In this document: piece by piece, positions 47,918-56,852 of the stretch
How the letters are laid out: each line of letters begins with the position of its first letter
Position numbering within the stretch: position 1 is the first letter of the stretch
Source: Cytophagales bacterium
Lineage (GTDB): Bacteria; Bacteroidota; Bacteroidia; Cytophagales; Flammeovirgaceae
Direction of reading: 5' to 3'
Assembly: GCA_025056215.1 (NCBI GenBank)
Contig: JANWWC010000006.1
Span: 111,430 to 175,429 of the forward strand
DNA length: 64,000 bases
Position numbers and translations under genes: made by a program
The notes under the pieces: generated by a model
Database searches by the model: none
Told to the model about the DNA's origin: nothing
What the model saw: only the letters and a program-made list of their open reading frames with translations

Positions 47918-48198
47918 CTAATTACTTACCCTTACAGAAAAATCTCTTTGCCCTACTTGATTTTTGCGGTCAGTAGTATAATCGTATGAATGAGCGTTTT
48001 TCCTGCATCTGCACTGGTTGCTGCTAATTTGTAAATAAAATTGTCGCTTTCAGAGTTCCTAAAACTTGTTATATGAGTAGTAGAACCGTTATCAGCAACA
48101 AGCAGTGCTGGATTTGTTTCTTCTTTTTGAGTGCAAACAGCTATCTCATACAAGAAAGCCACTATTGATAACATTAAAATCTTCTTTTTGAATTTCAT
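47918..48198 (-). pseudogene. Decayed paralogue of the adjacent lipoprotein gene
   Basis: The 81-codon frame starting MKFKKKILMLSIVAF repeats the start of the neighbouring lipoprotein: a hydrophobic signal, then EETNPALLVADNGSTT against its EEVEPNPTIADNGSTT. About 39 residues are then missing, and similarity resumes at FRNSESDNFIYK against FTNDESDNFTFT. A one-base loss near 47971 shifts the frame: the annotated frame stops at 47953, while the other frame reads DRKNQVGQRDFSVRVSN and stops at 47918, matching DRKDRSANKDFSVTI of the intact copy. The lipobox cysteine context is also degraded (IAVC) and the whole second domain is absent. A duplication followed by decay is the clear reading. Confidence 0.85.
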
Positions 48199-48363
48199 AG
48201 ATTTGTATTTTGAATGCGAGTGCTAATTTAATACAAGGTTTGTATAAACATCTACAAAAATTCTTTAATTTTTTTTTAATGTATTTGACATCTTTGTAAA
48301 CGTTTAAAACTTTCTCAGGCTTCTCTATAGAACAATTGAATTGAAAAGAGATAATTTTTGTTC

Positions 48364-48393
48364 TTGTGGTATTTTTGATTTTCGTTAGCTTTG
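48364..48393 (+). promoter_or_regulatory. Consensus promoter of serA-eda
   Basis: TTG at 48364-48366, 19 bases, TAGCTTTG at 48386-48393. Predicted start near 48400, leader about 14 bases to ATG 48414. The 215-base gap upstream otherwise holds only AT-rich sequence. Confidence 0.75.
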
Positions 48394-48413
48394 CGCTTCT
48401 AAACGTATTTCCG

Positions 48414-49646
48414 ATGTCTAAACAACAACTTTCCTATCCTAAAAATAAAATTAACGTACTGGTTTTAGAAAACATTCATCCGAATGCGATCGAGATGTTT
48501 CGCCAAGAGGGTTACAACGTAGAGTTTCATAAAAGTGCTATGGATGAAAATGAACTCATAGAAAAAATTAAAGATGTTCATCTTTTATGCATTCGTTCCA
48601 AAACCAATGTTACGCGCAAAGTATTAGAGCATGCGAATCGACTCCTTACAGTGGGTGCTTTTTGTATTGGTACTAATCAGATAGATTTAAAAGCTTGCCA
48701 AGAAAAGGGAATAGTTGCTTTCAATGCGCCGTATAGCAATACCAGAAGCGTTGCAGAGCTGGCTATTGGTGAAATTATTATGCTCATGCGTCGTATATTT
48801 GATAAGTCAGTAGGCATGCATCAAGGAAAATGGGATAAATCCGCTAATAACAGTTTTGAGGTAAGAGGCAAAAACTTGGGCATTATTGGCTACGGAAATA
48901 TCGGCAAGCAGCTTTCTATTTTGGCAGAAGCGATGGGAATGCATGTGTATTATTACGACGTAGTAGAAAAATTAACAGTAGGAAACGCAGTAAAATGCAA
49001 AACACTGAAAGAATTGCTCAATGTTTCAGATGTCGTTTCTTTACATGTGGACGGACGACCTGATAATAAAAACTTTTTTGGAAAAGCTGAGTTCGAAGAA
49101 ATGAAGCAAGGCTCCTATTTTTTGAATCTTGCTCGCGGACATGTAGTAGACATTCAAGCTCTAGTAGAAAATATTAAGTCTGGCAAAATCTTAGGAGCAG
49201 CCATAGACGTTTTCCCCTATGAACCTAAAAATAATGATGAAGAGTTTATAAGCGAACTCCGTGGATTGCCGAATGTGATTCTTACTCCTCACATCGGAGG
49301 AAGTACTCTAGAGGCTCAAGTGAATATTGCAGAGTTTGTACCTACTCGTATGATCAACTATGTGAATACGGGAGACACGCTTCATAGCGTAAATTTCCCA
49401 CAAATTCAACTTCCAAAACAACAAGATGCTCATCGCTTGCTTCATATTCATAAAAACGTTTCTGGAGTTTTAGCTCAAATTAACGGATTGTACTCCAAAT
49501 ACAATATCAATATTTTAGGGCAGTATCTGAAGACAAATGAAAACATCGGATATGTGATTACAGATGTAGATCGCTCTTATAGTAAAGAGCTCATCGAAGA
49601 TTTGAAGCATGTAGAAAACACCATAAAATTTAGAGTTTTATATTAA
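48414..49646 (+). CDS. serA: D-3-phosphoglycerate dehydrogenase
   Basis: First committed step of serine synthesis: 3-phosphoglycerate to 3-phosphohydroxypyruvate with NAD. 410 residues with substrate domain CIRSKTNVTRKVL, ATP/NAD region GKNLGIIGYGNIGKQLSILAEAMG, LARGHVVDIQAL, DVFPYEP, LTPHIGGSTLEAQ and a C-terminal ACT domain (VSGVLAQINGLYSKYNINILGQYL) that gives feedback control by serine in this class. GTG 48366 begins the frame, but the promoter at 48364-48393 and the family start mark ATG 48414. Followed by an aldolase 11 bases on. Confidence 0.96.
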   Translation: MSKQQLSYPKNKINVLVLENIHPNAIEMFRQEGYNVEFHKSAMDENELIEKIKDVHLLCIRSKTNVTRKVLEHANRLLTVGAFCIGTNQIDLKACQEKGIVAFNAPYSNTRSVAELAIGEIIMLMRRIFDKSVGMHQGKWDKSANNSFEVRGKNLGIIGYGNIGKQLSILAEAMGMHVYYYDVVEKLTVGNAVKCKTLKELLNVSDVVSLHVDGRPDNKNFFGKAEFEEMKQGSYFLNLARGHVVDIQALVENIKSGKILGAAIDVFPYEPKNNDEEFISELRGLPNVILTPHIGGSTLEAQVNIAEFVPTRMINYVNTGDTLHSVNFPQIQLPKQQDAHRLLHIHKNVSGVLAQINGLYSKYNINILGQYLKTNENIGYVITDVDRSYSKELIEDLKHVENTIKFRVLY

Positions 49647-49657
49647 ACAAATTTACG

Positions 49658-50332
49658 ATGGCACGATTTACTAGAATACAAGTAGCACAAGCAATGGAGT
49701 CCACAGGAATGGTTCCTGTGTTTTATGATAAAAATGTAGAAGTGGTAGAACGAGTTGTAGAAGCATGTTATAGGGCAGGTGTTCGGGTATTTGAGTTTAC
49801 AAATAGAGGCGATTTTGCGCATGAAGTGTTTGCAGAACTCAATAAACGCATTACAAAAAAGTGCCCTGAAATGATTTTAGGAGTAGGTTCGATTGTAGAT
49901 GCAGGCACAACCGCTCTGTATATTCAATTAGGAGCAAACTTTATTGTATCTCCTTTACTAAATGCCGAAATGGCAAAAATATGCAACCGACGCAAAATTT
50001 TATGGTCGCCAGGATGTGGTTCTGTTTCAGAGATTAGTTATGCTGAAGAGTTGGGAGCAGAGATTGTCAAGATTTTTCCGGGAGCGCAGGTAGGAGGTCC
50101 TAAATTTGTAGCAGCAGTCAAAGGTCCTTGCCCTTGGACGAGCATCATGCCTACGGGCGGTGTAGAACCCACCGAAGCTAGTCTTACTGAGTGGTTCAAG
50201 GCAGGCGTTACCTGTGTAGGAATGGGTTCTCAACTCATGGTAAAAACATCTTCTGGAGAATATGATTATGCCAAAATTGAGGAACTCGCCAGGCAAGCTT
50301 TAGAAATTATTAAAAGAGTGCGTAGCAAGTAA
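49658..50332 (+). CDS. eda: KDPG/KHG-type class I aldolase
   Basis: 2-keto-3-deoxy-6-phosphogluconate / 4-hydroxy-2-oxoglutarate aldolase family, 224 residues. Glu46 in VFEFTNRG and Schiff-base Lys138 in AEIVKIFPG are in the right places, with ILGVGSIVDAGT, FIVSPLLN, SPGC and IMPTGGV for the phosphate site. It splits a 2-keto-3-deoxy sugar acid to pyruvate plus an aldehyde. The exact substrate cannot be told, and no edd or uronate genes are near. It lies 11 bases after serA, an unusual partner, so co-transcription is likely. Confidence 0.88.
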   Translation: MARFTRIQVAQAMESTGMVPVFYDKNVEVVERVVEACYRAGVRVFEFTNRGDFAHEVFAELNKRITKKCPEMILGVGSIVDAGTTALYIQLGANFIVSPLLNAEMAKICNRRKILWSPGCGSVSEISYAEELGAEIVKIFPGAQVGGPKFVAAVKGPCPWTSIMPTGGVEPTEASLTEWFKAGVTCVGMGSQLMVKTSSGEYDYAKIEELARQALEIIKRVRSK

Positions 50333-50353
50333 CACTTTTTGAATACGACTGCG

Positions 50354-50379
50354 ACTAAGAACCTCTTTTTTAGTTTTTC
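50354..50379 (+). terminator. Probable terminator after serA-eda
   Basis: ACTAAGAA (50354-50361) / TTTTTAGT (50367-50374), 8 bp with one G-U pair and a 5-base loop, followed by four Ts. Weak AT-rich stem. Confidence 0.4.
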
Positions 50380-50443
50380 GTACTGAAAAGCCTGGTTTTA
50401 GGGTTATTAATCTACTAAGTTAAAAGGAGTTGCAAAAAATATT

Positions 50444-50473
50444 TGTATAAAACTTGTGCATCGAATAATTTTG
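50444..50473 (+). promoter_or_regulatory. Promoter of tRNA-Arg
   Basis: TTG at 50444-50446, 19 bases, TAATTTTG at 50466-50473, matching the consensus. Between it and the tRNA lies a perfect 7-bp palindrome (50475-50489, GTGTTTT-C-AAAACAC) in the short leader. Confidence 0.6.
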
Positions 50474-50493
50474 AGTGTTTTCAAAACACGTTT

Positions 50494-50565
50494 GTCCTCT
50501 TAGTTCAACGGATAGAATAGAAGTTTCCTAAACTTTTGATCCGGGTTCGACTCCCGGAGAGGGCA
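50494..50565 (+). tRNA. tRNA-Arg, anticodon CCT
   Basis: Folds as a full cloverleaf: acceptor GTCCTCT (50494-50500) with AGAGGGC (50558-50564), one G-U; D stem GTTC/GAAT; anticodon stem GAAGT/ACTTT around loop TTCCTAA with CCT at 50527-50529; T stem CCGGG/CCCGG around TTCGACT; discriminator A at 50565. No CCA is encoded after it, so it depends on the CCA enzyme. It reads AGG codons. The ribBA gene ends 2 bases further on the other strand. Confidence 0.97.
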
Positions 50566-50567
50566 CG

Positions 50568-51791
50568 TTAGTCTGCATCGAAATTGATAAGATGTCCAAG
50601 TTTTTCGCGCTTAGTAGCCAAATAAGCAGCGTTATAAGCATTAGGCTTGATTTGAATAGGAATTACTTCTACAATCTCAAGTCCATATCCGATTAGTCCG
50701 GCGCGTTTCTTAGGGTTGTTCGAAATAAGCTTCATTTTGGTGACGCCTAAATCTCGCAAGATTTGGGCACCTATTCCATAATCTCTTTCATCAGGACGAA
50801 AGCCGAGTTCCAAGTTAGCTTCTACAGTGTCTCTTCCTTGTTCTTGTAATTTGTAGGCGCGTAATTTATTGATAAGTCCGATACCTCTTCCTTCTTGGAA
50901 CATGTAAAGCACTATTCCTTTTCCATACTCTTCAATCATTTCCATAGCGCGGTGAAGCTGTTCTCCGCAGTCGCAACGGCAAGAACCAAAAATGTCTCCC
51001 GTAACGCAAGAAGAATGTACGCGCACTGGAATAGGTTCGTTTTTTTCCCACGTTCCTTTGACAAGTGCTAAATGAGTTTCATGAGTATTGATTTGTTTAT
51101 AAGCGTATAACTGAAAGTTTCCCCATTGAGTAGGCATTCGAACATCGATGATTTTTTCAATTAAGGATTCATTTTTAAGTCGATAAGCGATTAAGTCTTG
51201 TATAGAAACGAGTTTAAGTTCATATTGGTCGGCTAACTTTCGCAGTTCGGGCAGCCTTGCCATCGAACCGTCATCGTTTAAGATTTCGATGAGCATTCCT
51301 GCCGGTTGTAGGCCTGCTAAACGTGCAAAATCGATAGCAGCTTCAGTATGCCCTGCTCGCCGCAAAACGCCCTCTCGTTTTGCTTTCAGTGGATGAATAT
51401 GTCCCGGACGAGCTAAATCTTCGGGTTTTGTAGCGGGATCTGCCAAAGCGCGAATTGTTTTTGCACGATCATGGGTAGAAATTCCGGTTGTGACACCATG
51501 ACCTATTAGATCTACAGTTACCGTAAAAGGAGTACCATGAAGAGAAGTGTTTTTTCCTACTTGCAAATCGAGTTGAAGTGCCTCACAACGGTCTTCGATG
51601 AGAGCCACACAGAGCTCTCCTCTTCCTACTTTTGTAACCCAATTGACAATTTCAGGAGTGATCAGTTCGGCTGCACAAATGAAATCTCCTTCGTTTTCGC
51701 GGTCTTCATCATCTACTACAATGATAATTTTTCCTTTTTTGATGTCTTCGATGGCGCTTTCTATTGAATCTAAGCGTACAGGTTTATTCAT
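50568..51791 (-). CDS. ribBA: Bifunctional DHBP synthase / GTP cyclohydrolase II
   Basis: Supplies both precursors of riboflavin. The N-terminal half (about 1-203) is 3,4-dihydroxy-2-butanone-4-phosphate synthase: [18 protein letters not shown] with its acidic loop, [29 protein letters not shown]. The C-terminal half (about 205-407) is GTP cyclohydrolase II with the zinc site [38 protein letters not shown] and [11 protein letters not shown]. 407 residues is usual for the fusion. Its ATG lies about 13 bases after a predicted transcript start. No other rib gene is adjacent and no FMN riboswitch was seen in the 100-base upstream gap. Confidence 0.97.
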   Translation of the reverse strand: MNKPVRLDSIESAIEDIKKGKIIIVVDDEDRENEGDFICAAELITPEIVNWVTKVGRGELCVALIEDRCEALQLDLQVGKNTSLHGTPFTVTVDLIGHGVTTGISTHDRAKTIRALADPATKPEDLARPGHIHPLKAKREGVLRRAGHTEAAIDFARLAGLQPAGMLIEILNDDGSMARLPELRKLADQYELKLVSIQDLIAYRLKNESLIEKIIDVRMPTQWGNFQLYAYKQINTHETHLALVKGTWEKNEPIPVRVHSSCVTGDIFGSCRCDCGEQLHRAMEMIEEYGKGIVLYMFQEGRGIGLINKLRAYKLQEQGRDTVEANLELGFRPDERDYGIGAQILRDLGVTKMKLISNNPKKRAGLIGYGLEIVEVIPIQIKPNAYNAAYLATKREKLGHLINFDAD

Positions 51792-51810
51792 GATGATGGA
51801 TAAATTCTCA

Positions 51811-51818
51811 CAAAATTA
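51811..51818 (-). promoter_or_regulatory. -7 element of ribBA
   Basis: Minus-strand TAATTTTG, exact match to TAnnTTTG, 20 bases before the ribBA ATG. A TTG lies 24 bases upstream (51845-51843), slightly too far. Confidence 0.5.
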
Positions 51819-51890
51819 CATTATAACAACAAATTTTTTAAACAAAAAGATTTTCTTTGCAAAAGAATTCTTTAATCTTTCCTTTTGTAC

Positions 51891-52091
51891 ATGAAAAACA
51901 ACAATCTCCCTTTCGGAAAAAAGAACTATCGCATCATGCTCCTTGGTATTGGAGTAATTGTTTTAGGGTTTTTGTTAATGACCCTTGATAACAAAGAGTT
52001 TGGCTTTGGAGTCTTAGGGCTGACAGTTGCTCCTATTGTAGTGTTAATTGGCTTTGCGATTGAGTTTTTTGCCATTTTACAAAAACCTTAA
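51891..52091 (+). CDS. DUF3098 small membrane protein
   Basis: 66-residue inner-membrane protein typical of Bacteroidota. After a polar start (MKNNNLPFGKKNYRI) come two hydrophobic helices, MLLGIGVIVLGFLLM and LTVAPIVVLIGFAIEFFAIL. The arrangement F-G-x-x-N-Y-x-x-M-L-x-G and two helices define DUF3098, whose function is unknown. The longest frame starts with TTG 51885; ATG 51891 is preferred. It lies 14 bases before the subtilase gene and is probably co-transcribed. Confidence 0.88.
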   Translation: MKNNNLPFGKKNYRIMLLGIGVIVLGFLLMTLDNKEFGFGVLGLTVAPIVVLIGFAIEFFAILQKP

Positions 52092-52105
52092 AAATCTATC
52101 TCACA

Positions 52106-53647
52106 ATGTTTTGCGTTATAAAGTTTTGGCTTTTTGCAGTATTGTGGAGTGCATTTTCTTTTGCTTACTCACAAGCTCTAAAATATTGGGTATTTTTTCA
52201 AGATAAGCCTCATGCTACTCCAGAAAAGATGTGGGTAAGTCCTGCTTGTTTAAAAAATAGGAAGATGCTTGGCTTGCCATTATACCAAGAAACGGATGTT
52301 ACCCTCTACGAGCCCTATTGTGAACAAGTAGCGAAATGGGCTCAAGTAGTAGTACATTCACGTTGGCTGAATGCTTTAAGTGTGTGCGCGAATAAAGAAC
52401 AGATTTTTCAAATTCGTCAGTTGCCTTTTGTAAAACAAGTGCTTCCAATCCGAAGAGATATTGTAATTTTAAGGAACAACTGGCACACTTTTTTTTCTAA
52501 TGAAGAGTATTCAACTGCAATGAAACAAGTGGAAGCTGAAGCCTTTAAGAAAGCAGGATTGAACGGTGAGGGAGTTACTATTGGTGTAATTGATGCCGGC
52601 TTTTATGAAGCTTCTTTACAACCTCATCTTAAAGCCATTTTTGAAGAAAACAGAATTTTGGGAATAAGAGATTATTTAACTCCTCAACGGCAAGAACATT
52701 TTTTAACCTCTGAAACTAACTCAGATGGACATGGAACTACCGTATTACAAATGATTGCTGGAAAGACTCCCGACCTTCAAAAAGGTCTTGCTTATAAAGC
52801 GAGTTTTTACTTAGCAAGAACTGATCATGGCACTAAAGAATACAGAGGCGAAGAAGATTTATGGATTGCCGCTATGGAATGGATGGATAGCATGGGAGTG
52901 CGGCTTATCAATACCTCTTTGGGTTATGCTCTTCGACACGACGACCCCTCAGAAGACTATCAACCTTCTCATATGGACGGACAAACCACCACTATTACCA
53001 AAGCAGCCCAGATTGCAGCAGACCAAAAAGGAATTCTACTTGTTGTCTCTGCTGGCAATGAAGGGAATGAACGCAGTTGGTTGATTGTTTCGGCACCTGC
53101 AGATGCCAAAGGAGTGCTTTCAGTGGGAGCTACTGAAGAAAATTTTTCAAAAGCAGATTACAGCAGTATAGGACCTTCTTTTTTGCCGTATCTTAAGCCG
53201 AATGTCGCTTGCTTTTCGCGCAGCGGAACTTCTTTTTCAGCACCTGTAATTACAGGTTTTGCTGCTTGCTTGATGCAAAAAAAGCCACAAGCAACTGCAA
53301 AAGAAATTTTTGAAATTATTGAAAAATCTGCAAATTTATATCCCTATGGTAATAATTTTATTGGATACGGCGTGCCTAACTGTCAGCGCGCTTTAGACAT
53401 TATGGAAGGGAAAAAAATAAAGCAACCTCTTTTAGAAACGAAATTTAAAAAAAGAAATGTGGCTGAAATTCGAATCAACGCAAAAGGACTATCGTATGGG
53501 GTTGTGTTTCATAAAGTAGACGAAAGAAATGTGTTAGAGCAATCAAAAGTAAGAGGTTTTAAAGGAAAATTTAAAATCGAAAAGCCCTCAGGAGCGAGGT
53601 TCTCAACTTTCGTAGTCAAACAACAAGTGATTGAAATCGAATGGTAA
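52106..53647 (+). CDS. Secreted subtilisin-like serine peptidase (S8)
   Basis: Exported protease of 513 residues with a signal peptide (MFCVIKFWLFAVLWSAFSFAYSQA). A pro-region of about 120 residues precedes the S8 catalytic domain: Asp163 in GVTIGVIDAGF, His209 in SDGHGTTVLQMIAG, oxyanion region VVSAGNEGN, and Ser378 in SGTSFSAPVITGF. The last 80 residues form a beta-rich domain ending VVKQQVIEIEW; it is shaped like a sorting domain but does not match the standard T9SS C-terminal motifs, so its export route is unsure. The end overlaps ccmC by 7 bases, indicating coupled translation. Confidence 0.92.
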   Translation: MFCVIKFWLFAVLWSAFSFAYSQALKYWVFFQDKPHATPEKMWVSPACLKNRKMLGLPLYQETDVTLYEPYCEQVAKWAQVVVHSRWLNALSVCANKEQIFQIRQLPFVKQVLPIRRDIVILRNNWHTFFSNEEYSTAMKQVEAEAFKKAGLNGEGVTIGVIDAGFYEASLQPHLKAIFEENRILGIRDYLTPQRQEHFLTSETNSDGHGTTVLQMIAGKTPDLQKGLAYKASFYLARTDHGTKEYRGEEDLWIAAMEWMDSMGVRLINTSLGYALRHDDPSEDYQPSHMDGQTTTITKAAQIAADQKGILLVVSAGNEGNERSWLIVSAPADAKGVLSVGATEENFSKADYSSIGPSFLPYLKPNVACFSRSGTSFSAPVITGFAACLMQKKPQATAKEIFEIIEKSANLYPYGNNFIGYGVPNCQRALDIMEGKKIKQPLLETKFKKRNVAEIRINAKGLSYGVVFHKVDERNVLEQSKVRGFKGKFKIEKPSGARFSTFVVKQQVIEIEW

Positions 53648-54303
53648 AAAAAATTTGGTGGAAAATAACAGCTGTGTTGCTCATAACCTATTCTTTAATA
53701 GGAGGACTTCTGTTCGATGTACCGAGACTTCCTATTTTGAACGAATCAATTCGCAATTTATACTACCATGTTCCTATGTGGTTTAGCATGGTAGTGATGA
53801 TGACCATTTCGATGATCTGCGCAATTCAGTACCTTCGAAGACCTAGTTTTTTGTCTGACGCTCACTCTGTAGCATTTGCGAAAACTGGTATGCTTTTTGG
53901 CTGCCTAGGAATTATCACAGGCATGATTTGGGCAAAATTTACTTGGGGAGAATATTGGAGCGGAGACCCTAAACAAAATGCTTCTGCGATAGCGCTTTTA
54001 ATTTATGCGGCTTATTTTTTGTTGCGCTCCTCCTTTTCTGAAGAGCAACAGCGCAACCGCTTGAGTGCAATATATAATATATTTGCTTTTGCGGCTTATA
54101 TTCCTTTAATTTTTGTCCTTCCTCGCCTTACGGATTCTTTGCATCCGGGAAATGGTGGAAATCCTGGATTTAATGCGTACGATTTGGATTCTAAATTGCG
54201 ATTAGTATTTTATCCAACAGTAGTAGGTTGGATTTTATTAGGAGTGTGGCTTGCTTCCTTAGAAGCGCGTATTCAATTAATACGTTATAAAAGGAGCGTC
54301 TAA
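53641..54303 (+). CDS. ccmC: Cytochrome c biogenesis protein, CcmC/CcsA type
   Basis: Inner-membrane heme-handling protein of 220 residues with about six hydrophobic helices. The tryptophan-rich heme loop FTWGEYWSGDPKQ is the CcmC/CcsA signature, and conserved His residues sit in YYHVPMWF and SLHPGNGG. It delivers heme to the periplasm for attachment to c-type cytochromes such as the six-heme protein at 1.7 kb. ccmB, ccmE and other system I genes normally nearby are absent; instead it overlaps the subtilase gene. Convergent with ftsK (18-base gap). Confidence 0.9.
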   Translation: MVKKIWWKITAVLLITYSLIGGLLFDVPRLPILNESIRNLYYHVPMWFSMVVMMTISMICAIQYLRRPSFLSDAHSVAFAKTGMLFGCLGIITGMIWAKFTWGEYWSGDPKQNASAIALLIYAAYFLLRSSFSEEQQRNRLSAIYNIFAFAAYIPLIFVLPRLTDSLHPGNGGNPGFNAYDLDSKLRLVFYPTVVGWILLGVWLASLEARIQLIRYKRSV

Positions 54304-54321
54304 ATGTTTGAAAATTGAATT

Positions 54322-56772
54322 TCATTTATTTCTGATTCGCGCTAATAGCATTTCTAATTGTGAAGTATCAGTAATGAGTACTTCTCGAGGCTTGCTACCA
54401 TTGAGCTTGCCTACAATTCCAGCTGCTTCAAGTTGGTCCATCACCCTTCCTGCACGTGCGTAACCTAAGCTCAGTTTGCGCTGAAGCAAGGAAGTACTGC
54501 CTTGTTGAGTGCTTACAATCAAGCGTGCCGCTTCCTCGAACATGCTGTCTAAGTCGTTCCAGTCAAAGGCTTCGCGCTCTTCTTGTGAATCAGTTTCGGG
54601 TTCTGGCAGTAAGTAAGAAGTCGGATACCCTCGCTGACTTCCAATAAACTTACAAAGATTTTCTACCTCCTGTGTATCGATATAGGCACATTGTAATCTG
54701 ATAATATCAGAACCGTTCGTAAGTAGCATATCGCCTTTTCCAATGAGTTGCTCAGCGCCGTTTGCATCGAGAATAGTGCGCGAGTCTACTTTTTGCATCA
54801 CGCGAAACGATAATCTGGCAGGAAAGTTGGCTTTAATCATACCTGTGATTACATCGACAGAAGGACGTTGCGTAGCCACAATCAAATGAATTCCAATGGC
54901 GCGTGCTTTTTGGGCTAAGCGAGCGATATAATACTCTATTTCTTTGCCAGCCGTCATCATCAAATCTGCCAGTTCATCAATTACTAACACGATATAAGGC
55001 AAAAAGCGATGACCCAAGTGAGGATTTAAACGGCGATTAATAAATTTTTCATTGTATTCTTTAATATTTCGCACACCTGCATCTTTCAATAATGAATAGC
55101 GCAAATCCATTTCTACACATAATGAGCTAAGGACTCCTTTTGCTTTGCTTACATCTGTAATGACAGGCTCATCGGCATCAGGAAGAGCAGCAAGAAAATG
55201 TCTTTCAATTTGGTTATATAGAGCTAATTCTACTTGTTTGGGGTCAATCATTACAAATTTAAGGTGAGCGGGATGTTTTTTAAACAATAAAGACGCCAGA
55301 ATGGTGTTAATGCCTACAGATTTTCCTTGTCCTGTAGCTCCTGCAATGAGTAAATGGGGCATTTTAGTGAGGTCTGCTACAAACACTTCGTTAGAAATAG
55401 TTCTTCCAAAGGCAATAGGAAGTTCTTTGTCTGTATGAATAAATTTATCGCTTGCTAACACCGAACGAATTGACACTATTTTAGGATTTTTATTAGGTAC
55501 TTCAATTCCAATAGTACCTGCTCCTGGAATAGGAGCAATAATCCGAATACCGAGTGCTTTTAGATTGAGTGCAATATCGTCTTCTCGACTTTTTACTTGA
55601 GCTACTTTCACACCTGGAGCAGGAACGACTTCATAAAGTGTTACGGTAGGTCCAACAGTTACACGCGTTTTTTCTTTCTGTACTTGGACTTTGAAACTTT
55701 CTAAAATAGAAACAATTCTATTAATATTTGAAATGAGCTCGTCTTCTGAAATTTCGATGCGTTGATCGCCGATGTCTCGCAATAAATCTAAAGGCGGATA
55801 TTCATACTTACTTAACTCTAATGTTGGGTCGTATCGATCGAAATCTTCTACCTCTGCTAAAACGGGGTCTTTGGAGTTTGCATCCGAAATAGTCTCTTGT
55901 AGGTTATCTGTAGCGACTGCTTCTGTAGGAGATAAATCTACTTCTTGAATAGAAGAAACATTTGTAATAGTAAAAGATTGAGTATTTTCAAGTTCTTTTT
56001 GTTCGACAGGTTGAGATACTGTAGGCAAAGAGGAAGATATATCAGTTTTTTCAGAAGAAGCAGCAGCAGTTTGAACAATATCTTCGTTCATTTTGTGTTT
56101 GAAGTGTTCTGCTTGGTGCTCTACATCATCACTAATTTGCTGCTTTATAAAACTTTTTGCATTTTTTAGATTGATATCTTGCATGTAGTAGAGAGCAAAA
56201 ATCCAGAAGGAGACCACAATAATTATTAATGTTCCAATTCCAAAGAAACTATGAAATAAAGAGCTTACCGTATAACCAATACCGCCGCATACAAACGATA
56301 GCCACCCATTGATATCGAAAAGAAATACTAAGTAGCCTAAAGTTAGGCTTATCCAAAACATTAAAAAAAAGACAATCTTGCTAGTTCGACGAATATCTAA
56401 GATAAGTTCTTTTTTGTACCAGAGCCAACCCAAAGCAAATAAAGGAATGAGTCCAAGAAAAGAAGCAATCCCAAATCCTCGATACACAAATATGTATCCT
56501 ATGATAGCGCCTAATAGACCTACCCAATTGCGCGATTCTATCCCTTGTACAATAGGATTTGTTGAAAATAAAGATTCAACAATATTTTGGTCTGCTGTGC
56601 CATTTGCCAAGAAAGAAACGAAAGATAAGAAAAGTGCTATGCAAACAGATAATACAACGATACCGTATACTTTTTGTGGAAGTTTTAATAACAATTTTTG
56701 CTCGCTCTTTAGAGAGGGAGTTTGTGTAGCAGAGCCAGAGGTTTTATAGGTATTATTGCGCTTAGTCGCCAT
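54322..56772 (-). CDS. ftsK: DNA translocase FtsK
   Basis: Septum-bound DNA pump that clears chromosomes during division. 816 residues: four N-terminal membrane helices (about residues 30-200), an acidic linker (about 200-310), then the motor with Walker A IAGATGQGKSVGINTI (about 478), VMIDPKQVELALY, VIDELADLMM, VATQRPSVDVITG, and the gamma winged helix at the C-terminus (SLGYARAGRVMDQLEAAGIVG). The gamma domain shows that it should read polar DNA motifs. ATG 56772 follows a plausible -7 element. No adjacent lolA, which often follows ftsK in this phylum. Confidence 0.96.
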   Translation of the reverse strand: MATKRNNTYKTSGSATQTPSLKSEQKLLLKLPQKVYGIVVLSVCIALFLSFVSFLANGTADQNIVESLFSTNPIVQGIESRNWVGLLGAIIGYIFVYRGFGIASFLGLIPLFALGWLWYKKELILDIRRTSKIVFFLMFWISLTLGYLVFLFDINGWLSFVCGGIGYTVSSLFHSFFGIGTLIIIVVSFWIFALYYMQDINLKNAKSFIKQQISDDVEHQAEHFKHKMNEDIVQTAAASSEKTDISSSLPTVSQPVEQKELENTQSFTITNVSSIQEVDLSPTEAVATDNLQETISDANSKDPVLAEVEDFDRYDPTLELSKYEYPPLDLLRDIGDQRIEISEDELISNINRIVSILESFKVQVQKEKTRVTVGPTVTLYEVVPAPGVKVAQVKSREDDIALNLKALGIRIIAPIPGAGTIGIEVPNKNPKIVSIRSVLASDKFIHTDKELPIAFGRTISNEVFVADLTKMPHLLIAGATGQGKSVGINTILASLLFKKHPAHLKFVMIDPKQVELALYNQIERHFLAALPDADEPVITDVSKAKGVLSSLCVEMDLRYSLLKDAGVRNIKEYNEKFINRRLNPHLGHRFLPYIVLVIDELADLMMTAGKEIEYYIARLAQKARAIGIHLIVATQRPSVDVITGMIKANFPARLSFRVMQKVDSRTILDANGAEQLIGKGDMLLTNGSDIIRLQCAYIDTQEVENLCKFIGSQRGYPTSYLLPEPETDSQEEREAFDWNDLDSMFEEAARLIVSTQQGSTSLLQRKLSLGYARAGRVMDQLEAAGIVGKLNGSKPREVLITDTSQLEMLLARIRNK

Positions 56773-56801
56773 TTTTTTTGCATGAGTTCAATTCTAGGCG
56801 C

Positions 56802-56809
56802 CAAAAATA
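56802..56809 (-). promoter_or_regulatory. -7 element of ftsK
   Basis: Minus-strand TATTTTTG matches TAnnTTTG, 30 bases before the ftsK ATG. No TTG at good spacing, so support is partial. Confidence 0.4.
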
Positions 56810-56852
56810 TACAAACTGTTTTAGAAATAAAACTATTCTCTTATCTGCTTGG

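Noticed and set aside
50494..50568. Integration site at the tRNA gene
   Set aside because: No integrase, no direct repeat of the tRNA 3' end and only core genes on both sides.
51792..51890. FMN riboswitch before ribBA
   Set aside because: The 100-base gap is AT-rich and lacks the conserved multi-stem RFN element.
55945..56169. Plus-strand frames inside ftsK, such as this 74-codon one
   Set aside because: Antisense to the FtsK linker; length expected by chance in AT-rich DNA.
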